Below are positions 5,968-11,046 of a stretch of 11,046 bases of DNA, in pieces. Below the pieces are notes generated by a model. That model was not told the origin of the DNA, searched no databases, and saw only the letters and a program-made list of their open reading frames with translations. Made by a program: the position numbers and the translations under genes. The stretch is from contig DMHI01000029.1 of NCBI GenBank assembly GCA_003449515.1, forward strand, positions 1 through 11,046. Reading direction: 5' to 3'. Source of the stretch: Lysobacteraceae bacterium. Its GTDB lineage: Bacteria > Pseudomonadota > Gammaproteobacteria > Xanthomonadales > Xanthomonadaceae. How positions within the stretch are numbered: the stretch's first letter is position 1; each line of letters begins with the position of its first letter.

Positions 5968-6927
5968 ATGGCGGCAGCCACCACCCAACTCGACCACCTC
6001 GCGCGCGGCGACGCACGCGCCGACCGACTGTTCCGCCTGAGCGTAGGCGCCGCCGGCCTGTTCGTGCTGATCGGCCTCGTCGGGGCCGCGCTGACCATGG
6101 CCTGGGGCGGGCGTGAGGCCTTCGCCGCCTTCGGCACCGATTTCCTCACCTCCGACAACTGGGACCCGGGCAATCTGGTCTTCGGTGGTCTGGCGCCGAT
6201 CGTCGGCACGCTGATCACGGCCGGCATCGCCCTGCTTATCGCGGTGCCGGTGAGCTTCGGCATCGCGCTCTTCCTCACCGAGGTCGCGCCGGCCTGGCTG
6301 CGCAGCCCGGTCGCCACCGCCATCGAGCTGCTCGCCGGCATCCCGTCGATCATCTACGGCATGTGGGGCCTGTTCGTGCTGGTGCCGCTGCTGGCCGAGC
6401 ACGTCTACCCCTTCCTCAGCGGAACCGTGTCGCAGTGGCCGCTGGTGGGCTGGATGTTCCAGGGCCCGCCGATCGGCATCGGCATGCTCACCGCCGGCCT
6501 CGTGCTGTCGATCATGATCATCCCGTTCATCGCCTCGGTGATGCGCGAGGTGTTCCTCACCGTGCCGACGCGGTTGAAGGAGTCGGCCTACGCGCTGGGC
6601 TCGACCACCTTCGAAGTGGTCTGGCACATCGTCCTGCCCTACACCAAGTCGGCGGTGATCGGCGGCATCTTCCTCGGCCTCGGGCGCGCGCTCGGCGAGA
6701 CCATGGCCGTGACCTTCGTGCTTGGCAACGCCAACCGTCTCGCCACCCTGCTCGAGCCGTCGAGCTCGATCGCCGCGACCATCGCCAACGAGTTCGGCGA
6801 GGCCTTCGCCGACCTGCACCGCAGCTCGCTGCTGGCCCTCGGTTTCGTGCTGTTCATGGTCACATTCGTGGTGCTGTCGATCGCCAAGCTGATGCTGATG
6901 AGCCTGCAGCGCCGGGAGGGCCATTGA
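5968..6927 (+). CDS. pstC: Phosphate ABC transporter permease PstC
   Basis: One of the two inner-membrane channel subunits of the Pst phosphate importer; 319 residues, equal to the E. coli protein as I remember it. Six hydrophobic segments can be placed at about 24-46, 78-104, 122-143, 170-196, 229-252 and 287-311. The cytoplasmic coupling loop that contacts PstB is visible as RLKESAYALGSTTFEVVWH (202-220) with LPYTKSAVIGG after it. The conserved RALGETMAVTFV follows at 240-251. PstC-type signatures LLAGIPSIIYGMWGLF (121-136) are present. The ATG at 5968 is the only sensible start, but the bases before it (GGCAAAACTTCA) hold no good ribosome binding site, which is unusual here and may lower its translation compared with pstS. 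The stop overlaps the pstA start as TGATG, so the two are probably translationally coupled. Confidence 0.97.
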   Translation: MAAATTQLDHLARGDARADRLFRLSVGAAGLFVLIGLVGAALTMAWGGREAFAAFGTDFLTSDNWDPGNLVFGGLAPIVGTLITAGIALLIAVPVSFGIALFLTEVAPAWLRSPVATAIELLAGIPSIIYGMWGLFVLVPLLAEHVYPFLSGTVSQWPLVGWMFQGPPIGIGMLTAGLVLSIMIIPFIASVMREVFLTVPTRLKESAYALGSTTFEVVWHIVLPYTKSAVIGGIFLGLGRALGETMAVTFVLGNANRLATLLEPSSSIAATIANEFGEAFADLHRSSLLALGFVLFMVTFVVLSIAKLMLMSLQRREGH

Positions 6928-7883
6928 TGGACGCCGCCATCGCTGAACGCCTGTACGTCCGCCGCCGCCTGCTCAACGGCACCGCGCTGGTGCTCTCCGC
7001 GGCCGCGGCCCTGATCGGCCTGTTCTTCCTCGGCTGGATCCTGTTCACCACGCTGTCGCGCGGCATCGACGGCCTGAGCGTGGCGATGTTCACCGAAATG
7101 ACGCCGCCGCCCGGCGCCGAAATCGGCGTTGGCGGCCTGCTCAACGCCATCGTCGGCAGCATCGTCATGTGCGTGCTGGCGGTGCTGATGGCCGCTCCGA
7201 TCGGCATCGCCGCCGGCACCTACCTCGCCGAGTACGCGAACTACCGGCGCATCGGCACGGTCATCCGCTTCGTCAACGACATCCTGCTCTCGGCGCCGTC
7301 GATCGTGCTGGGCCTGTTCGTCTACGTGGTGCTGATCGGCGCGCCGATGCAGGTCTCGCAGATGCTGCGCACCACCGAGGCCGGGCAGACCGGCTGGCTG
7401 GTGGGCGTGGCCGACTGGCTGCAGGGCATCTCCGGCTTCTCGGCCGTGGCCGGCGCCGTGGCATTGGGCTTCATCGTCCTGCCGGTGGTGGTGCGCACCA
7501 CCGACGAGATGCTGCGGCTCGTGCCCACGCAGATGCGCGAGGCGGCGCTGTCGCTCGGCATCCCGCAGTGGAAAGTCACCACCCACGTGCTCTACCGCGC
7601 AGCACTCTCGGGCATCCTCACCGGCGTGATGCTCGGCCTCGCGCGCATCTCGGGCGAGACCGCGCCATTGCTGTTCACCGCCTTCAACAACAATTTCTGG
7701 AGCCTGGATATCGGCGAGCCGATGGCCAACCTGCCGGTCACCGTCTACCAGTTCGCGATGAGTCCGTTCGACAACTGGCAGCAGTTGGCCTGGGCCGGCG
7801 CCTTCCTGATCACCTGCTTCGTCCTGACGGTCAGCGTGCTGGCCCGTACCCTCCTGCTGCGCAAGAAAATGGCCCATGACTAA
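6927..7883 (+). CDS. pstA: Phosphate ABC transporter permease PstA
   Basis: Second inner-membrane channel subunit of the Pst importer; 318 residues. The first membrane segment is at about 17-42, with others near 70-100, 114-140, 172-190, 227-252 and 288-309. The coupling loop reads [19 protein letters not shown] (203-221), followed by the conserved [15 protein letters not shown] (239-253) and [15 protein letters not shown] (266-280), all hallmarks of PstA. The ATG at 6927 overlaps the pstC stop and has GGGAGGG about 7 bases upstream; the frame is open back to 6363, but that extension lies inside pstC and is rejected. Its last codons overlap pstB by 8 bases. Compared with my memory of E. coli PstA there are about 27 extra residues around 139-167, between VYVVLIGAP and GFSAVAG, lengthening the loop after the third membrane segment. 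Identity is not in doubt. Confidence 0.97.
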   Translation: MDAAIAERLYVRRRLLNGTALVLSAAAALIGLFFLGWILFTTLSRGIDGLSVAMFTEMTPPPGAEIGVGGLLNAIVGSIVMCVLAVLMAAPIGIAAGTYLAEYANYRRIGTVIRFVNDILLSAPSIVLGLFVYVVLIGAPMQVSQMLRTTEAGQTGWLVGVADWLQGISGFSAVAGAVALGFIVLPVVVRTTDEMLRLVPTQMREAALSLGIPQWKVTTHVLYRAALSGILTGVMLGLARISGETAPLLFTAFNNNFWSLDIGEPMANLPVTVYQFAMSPFDNWQQLAWAGAFLITCFVLTVSVLARTLLLRKKMAHD

Positions 7884-8691
7884 CGCCCCGATCGCCCTGC
7901 AGACCAGCGTCGCCGCGACTGAACCCATGGCGGCATCACCGGCCAAGCTGACGGCCCGCAACCTCGATTTCTTCTACGGCGATTTCCGCGCGCTGAAGGA
8001 CATCAACTTCGTGGTGCCGGAGAAGCGTGTCACCGCGCTGATCGGTCCCTCCGGCTGCGGCAAGTCCACCCTGCTGCGCATCTTCAACAAGATCTATGCG
8101 ATCTACCCCGGCCAGCGTGCCGAAGGGCAGATCATCCTCGACGGCCAGAACCTGCTCGATCCGAAGTACCCGATCAACCGGCTGCGCAGCAAGATCGGCA
8201 TGGTGTTCCAGAAGCCCGTGCCGTTCCCGATGTCGATCTACGACAACGTGGCCTACGGCATCGGCCACTACGAGAAACTGAACAAGTCCGAGATGGATGA
8301 CCGCGTGGAGGGTGCGCTGCGCCAGGGCGCGCTCTGGGACGAGGTGAAGGACAAGCTCAAGCAGAGCGCGCTCGGCCTCTCCGGCGGCCAGCAGCAGCGC
8401 CTGTGCATCGCCCGCGCGGTGGCGCTGAAGCCCGAGGTGATCCTGTTCGACGAGCCCACCTCGGCGCTGGATCCGATCGCCACCGGCAAGATCGAACAAC
8501 TGATCGCCGACCTGAAGCAGCAGTTCACGATCCTGATCGTCACCCACAACATGCAGCAGGCCGCGCGCTGCTCCGACTTCACCGCCTTCATGTACCTCGG
8601 TGAGCTGGTCGAGCACGGTGCCACGCAGCAGATCTTCACCAAGCCCTCGAAGCAGCAGACCGAGGACTACATCACGGGACGCTTCGGCTGA
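7876..8691 (+). CDS. pstB: Phosphate ABC transporter ATP-binding protein PstB
   Basis: Cytoplasmic ATPase that powers phosphate import through PstCA; 271 residues. Motifs in order: Walker [10 protein letters not shown] (57-65), Q-loop Q112 in [12 protein letters not shown], signature LSGGQQQR (168-175), Walker [13 protein letters not shown] (189-200) with catalytic E193, and the switch H224 in [11 protein letters not shown]. The [17 protein letters not shown] stretch is characteristic of PstB rather than other ABC ATPases. The ATG at 7876 overlaps the pstA stop by 8 bases, favouring coupling, but gives an N-terminal extension of about 24 weakly conserved residues before [12 protein letters not shown] second ATG at codon 18 (7927) is possible, although neither has a strong ribosome binding site. 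The stop overlaps the phoU ATG as TGATG. Confidence 0.98.
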   Translation: MTNAPIALQTSVAATEPMAASPAKLTARNLDFFYGDFRALKDINFVVPEKRVTALIGPSGCGKSTLLRIFNKIYAIYPGQRAEGQIILDGQNLLDPKYPINRLRSKIGMVFQKPVPFPMSIYDNVAYGIGHYEKLNKSEMDDRVEGALRQGALWDEVKDKLKQSALGLSGGQQQRLCIARAVALKPEVILFDEPTSALDPIATGKIEQLIADLKQQFTILIVTHNMQQAARCSDFTAFMYLGELVEHGATQQIFTKPSKQQTEDYITGRFG

Positions 8692-9383
8692 TGAGCACCG
8701 AACACATCGTCAAGAGCTTCGACGCCGAGCTCGAGCGCATCAACGGCGAGATCACCCGCATGGGCGAGATGGCGCTGGGCCAGATCCAGGCCGCCGTCGA
8801 CGTGCTGCAGCGCCGCGACAGCAAGGCCGCCGAGCGCGTGACCATCAACGACGACGCCATCGACGAGCTCGAGCGCGCCGTCTCCAGCGACGTGCTGCGC
8901 GTGCTCGCCCTGCGTCAGCCGATGGCACGCGACCTGCGCGAGGTCTACGCCGCCCTGCGCATCTCCGCCGACATCGAGCGCATCGGCGATTACGCCTCGA
9001 ACGTGGCCAAGCGTACGATGGTGCTGAACCAGAGCGCACCGGTGGCGCCGGCGCGCGGTCTCCCTGCCCTGGCGGAATTGGCCAGCGACCTGCTCGCCGA
9101 GGCGCTCGAGGCCTACCGCCTGCGCGATGCCGACCGCGCGGCGCGCATGCGTGATCGCGACGCCGAGCTCGATGCCGCCTACACCAGCCTGTTCCGCGAG
9201 CTGCTCACGTACATGGCGGAGGATCCGAAGCAGATCACGCCGTGCACGCACCTGCTGTTCATGGCCAAGAACATCGAGCGCATCGGCGACCACGCCACGA
9301 ATATTGCTGAAAACACGTGGTTCTTGGTGCATGGCGAGCCGATGGGCGGCCTCCGCGAGAAGGCCGACAAGACCAGCGAGTGA
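8691..9383 (+). CDS. phoU: Phosphate signalling regulator PhoU
   Basis: Peripheral cytoplasmic protein that links Pst transporter activity to the phosphate two-component system and restrains phosphate uptake; 230 residues. It is all-helical with the family's two-fold repeat. Each half carries the metal-binding signature: [13 protein letters not shown] (96-108) in the first and [13 protein letters not shown] (196-208) in the second. The N-terminus [19 protein letters not shown] and the middle [19 protein letters not shown] are also typical. The ATG at 8691 shares a base with the pstB stop. It is the last gene of the pst operon; no terminator with a T-run follows, only 34 bases before rnt. The kinase that PhoU would signal to, PhoR, is not in the window unless the divergent kinase plays that part. 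Confidence 0.97.
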   Translation: MSTEHIVKSFDAELERINGEITRMGEMALGQIQAAVDVLQRRDSKAAERVTINDDAIDELERAVSSDVLRVLALRQPMARDLREVYAALRISADIERIGDYASNVAKRTMVLNQSAPVAPARGLPALAELASDLLAEALEAYRLRDADRAARMRDRDAELDAAYTSLFRELLTYMAEDPKQITPCTHLLFMAKNIERIGDHATNIAENTWFLVHGEPMGGLREKADKTSE

Positions 9384-9402
9384 GCGTGCCGGCGGAGTCG
9401 GC

Positions 9403-9411
9403 TGCTATCCT
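9403..9411 (+). promoter_or_regulatory. Extended -10 promoter (TGCTATCCT) for rnt, predicting a leaderless mRNA
   Basis: TGC followed by TATCCT (9406-9411) fits an extended -10 (TGn plus a 4-of-6 hexamer with T1, A2 and T6). Normal spacing of 6-7 bases puts the start of transcription at or one base from the A of the rnt ATG (9418). No ribosome binding site lies within 15 bases of that ATG, which agrees with leaderless translation. No -35 was found, as is acceptable for extended -10 promoters. Motif inference only. Confidence 0.4.
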
Positions 9412-9417
9412 CGCGGC

Positions 9418-10119
9418 ATGAGCGAGTACGACGAACACGGGCCGCATGGCAGCACGGCCGCCGCCGATGCACCGCCGCTGGCCGCGCGCTTCCGCGGCTT
9501 CCTGCCGGTGGTGGTCGATGTCGAGACCGGCGGATTCGACGCCGCGCGGCACGCGCTGCTGGAGATCGCTGCGGTGCCGATCCAGATGGACGACGAGGGC
9601 TTCCTGTTTCCCGGCGAAACCGTGAGCGTGCACGTCGAACCGGACCCCGGCCTCGAGATCGATCCGAAGTCGCTGGAGATCACCGGCATCCAGCTCGACC
9701 ACCCGTTCCGCGACGCGCAGCCGGAGAAGATCGCGCTGGACCGCATCTTCGCGCCGGTACGCGCGGCGGCGAAGCGCAATGGCTGCCAGCGCGCCATCCT
9801 CGTCGGCCACAACGCCCACTTCGACTTGGGCTTCCTCAACGCCGCCATCGCCCGTGTGGGCCACAAGCGCAGCCCCTTCCACCCGTTCAGCACGATGGAC
9901 ACGGTGACGCTGGCCGGCATGGCCTATGGCCAGACCGTGCTGGCCAAGGCCTGTCAGGCCGCTGGCCTGCCGTGGGACAGCCGCGAGGCGCACTCGGCCG
10001 TCTACGACACCGAGCGCACGGCGCAGTTGTTCTGCGCGGTGATGAACCGCTGGAAGCAGTTCAACGATCTCGATCTGCTGCGCGCTCGATCAAGCCCCGC
10101 CACAGCCCATAGAGGCTGA
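9418..10119 (+). CDS. rnt: Ribonuclease T
   Basis: DEDDh 3'-5' exoribonuclease that trims tRNA and other stable RNA ends and removes the terminal A in tRNA turnover; 233 residues, about 18 more than in E. coli, mostly an N-terminal tail. The catalytic set is complete: D34 and E36 in [12 protein letters not shown]136 in [14 protein letters not shown]192 in [11 protein letters not shown] and D197 in the same motif. Other RNase T-like pieces are [10 protein letters not shown] (46-55), [14 protein letters not shown] (87-100) and [20 protein letters not shown] (159-178). The ATG at 9418 gives the best-fitting N-terminus; the frame is open back into phoU but that part is antagonistic to the family. 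It lies 34 bases after phoU with its own likely promoter. The last 59 bases overlap the convergent membrane-protein gene, and the C-terminal [10 protein letters not shown] tail looks non-conserved. Confidence 0.95.
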   Translation: MSEYDEHGPHGSTAAADAPPLAARFRGFLPVVVDVETGGFDAARHALLEIAAVPIQMDDEGFLFPGETVSVHVEPDPGLEIDPKSLEITGIQLDHPFRDAQPEKIALDRIFAPVRAAAKRNGCQRAILVGHNAHFDLGFLNAAIARVGHKRSPFHPFSTMDTVTLAGMAYGQTVLAKACQAAGLPWDSREAHSAVYDTERTAQLFCAVMNRWKQFNDLDLLRARSSPATAHRG

Positions 10120-10339
10120 TCGCGATCCACGCGAGCTGCATCAGGAAGGGCGTGAGCACGTCGGTGATCGGCGCCGGCGAGCCGAAGATCGACACGAGGA
10201 TGAAGATCGAGCCGAACAGGTTGGCGAGCTGATAGCCGATCGAGCTGCCCTGCAGCTTGCCCGCCTGCAGCAGCGCATAGGCCAGCAGCACGAAGGCGAT
10301 GCCGGCCATGCCGACGACATCGAACCACTGCAGCGTCAT
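10061..10339 (-). CDS. Small three-helix membrane protein, CBU_0592-like family
   Basis: Inner-membrane protein of 92 residues with three predicted helices at about 7-26, 36-53 and 61-80, and a basic cytoplasmic-looking end ([12 protein letters not shown]). The pattern [23 protein letters not shown], then [15 protein letters not shown], then [17 protein letters not shown] matches, from memory, the CBU_0592-type proteins widespread in proteobacteria; no biochemical role is known to me. The ATG at 10339 overlaps the rlmB stop as ATGA, so it is almost certainly co-transcribed and translationally coupled with rlmB. Its 3' end overlaps the convergent rnt gene by 59 bases, so the two transcripts are complementary there. 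There is no room for a conventional terminator between the two genes. Confidence 0.85.
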   Translation of the reverse strand: MTLQWFDVVGMAGIAFVLLAYALLQAGKLQGSSIGYQLANLFGSIFILVSIFGSPAPITDVLTPFLMQLAWIAISLYGLWRGLIERAADRDR

Positions 10340-11046
10340 GCCGCGCCCCGCTGGCGCACGGCCTCGAACAGGGCCACACCGGTCGCCACGGAGACGTTGA
10401 GGCTCTCCATGTCGCCCGGCATCGGGATGCGGACGAGCTGGTCGCAGGTCTCGGCCGTGAGGCGGCGCAGGCCATCGCCCTCACCCCCCAACACCAATCC
10501 CACGTTGCCCTTCAGGTCGAGCGCGTAGAACGAGGCCTTGGCTTCGCCGGCGAAGCCGTACAGCCACACGCCGAGGTCCTTCAGCTCGCGCAGTGCGCGG
10601 GCGAGGTTGGTGACCTGCACCAGCGCGATGCGGTCGGCCGCGCCGGCCGCGGTCTTGCGCACGGTGGCCGTCACGCCCACCGCCTTGTCCTTCGGGATGA
10701 CCACGCAGGTGACGCCCGCCGCGGCCGCGCTGCGCAGGCAGGCACCAAGGTTGTGCGGGTCCTGCACGCCGTCGAGCACCAGCACCAGCGCCTTGCCGTC
10801 GGCGCCTTCGACCAGGCCCTTCAGGTCCCTCTCGTCGAGCAGCTTGGCGGCCTCGTAGCGCGCGGCCACGCCCTGGTGGCGGGTGCCGCCACTGATGCCT
10901 TCCAGCGCCTGCGTATTGACCTTGCGCACCGGGATGCCGCAGTCGACGGCCTCTTTCTCGATTTCGCTGAGGCGCGGGTTCTTGCCGCTGTTCTCCATCA
11001 GCACTTCGCGCACGTTGGCAACGTCGTGCTCGAGGGCGGAGGCGAC
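10336..11046 (-). CDS. rlmB: 23S rRNA (guanosine-2'-O)-methyltransferase RlmB (partial, start beyond right edge)
   Basis: SPOUT-class methyltransferase that 2'-O-methylates one guanosine of 23S rRNA (G2251 in E. coli) using S-adenosylmethionine. The visible 236 residues contain part of the N-terminal L30e-like RNA-binding domain (VASALEHDVANVREVLMEN, then HQGVAARYEA) and the whole knotted catalytic domain. The three SPOUT motifs are clear: DPHNLGACLRSAAAAGV, then LVLGGEGDGLRRL, then IPMPGDMESLNVSVATGVAL. The frame is open to the last base, and only some 10-15 N-terminal residues should be missing; the in-frame GTG at 11013 would cut into the conserved N-domain and is not the start. The motif set and length favour RlmB over TrmH. 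It is followed by the overlapping small membrane-protein gene. Confidence 0.94.
   Translation of the reverse strand, partial: VASALEHDVANVREVLMENSGKNPRLSEIEKEAVDCGIPVRKVNTQALEGISGGTRHQGVAARYEAAKLLDERDLKGLVEGADGKALVLVLDGVQDPHNLGACLRSAAAAGVTCVVIPKDKAVGVTATVRKTAAGAADRIALVQVTNLARALRELKDLGVWLYGFAGEAKASFYALDLKGNVGLVLGGEGDGLRRLTAETCDQLVRIPMPGDMESLNVSVATGVALFEAVRQRGAA

Noticed and set aside
5965..6924. Full-length open frame of 319 codons antisense to pstC, and similar antisense frames over pstS (4775-5902) and pstA (6639-7961)
   Set aside because: Translations are rich in His, Arg, Gln, Glu and Asp with no fold-like hydrophobic pattern; they arise because GC-rich third positions of the real genes remove stop codons from the opposite strand.

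Overview
The window looks like chromosomal DNA of a high-GC gammaproteobacterium, most plausibly a Xanthomonadales/Lysobacter-like lineage. This rests on strong G/C bias at third codon positions, the presence of RNase T (largely a gammaproteobacterial enzyme), and RlmB and small membrane protein sequences that resemble Xanthomonadaceae proteins as I remember them. No database search was run.

Layout. (1) Bases 1-238, minus strand: N-terminal part of a CheY-like receiver protein that runs off the left edge. (2) Bases 292-4526, all minus strand: a tight cluster, in transcription order a secreted NTF2/SnoaL-like protein, a membrane sensor histidine kinase, an OmpR-family response regulator, and an OprP/OprO-type outer-membrane porin. 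(3) Bases 4527-4801: a divergent intergenic region with a convincing PhoB-binding (Pho) box pointing toward pstS. (4) Bases 4802-9383, plus strand: pstS-pstC-pstA-pstB-phoU, the complete high-affinity phosphate uptake operon, with a strong intercistronic hairpin between pstS and pstC and overlapping junctions after that. (5) Bases 9418-10119, plus strand: rnt (RNase T), probably with its own promoter and a leaderless transcript. (6) Bases 10061-11046, minus strand: rlmB (truncated by the right edge) followed by a three-helix CBU_0592-like membrane protein. The latter overlaps the 3' end of rnt tail-to-tail.

How the genes fit together. Porin (outer membrane), PstS (here a predicted lipoprotein), PstCA (inner-membrane channel), PstB (ATPase) and PhoU (signal coupling) form a full route for scarce phosphate from outside to cytoplasm. 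The nearby two-component pair is not obviously PhoB/PhoR: the kinase has a large periplasmic domain, and I recognise no PAS domain in it. Whether this pair is an extra phosphate or porin regulator is the main open question of the window. No tRNA, rRNA, CRISPR array, insertion sequence or prophage gene was seen.
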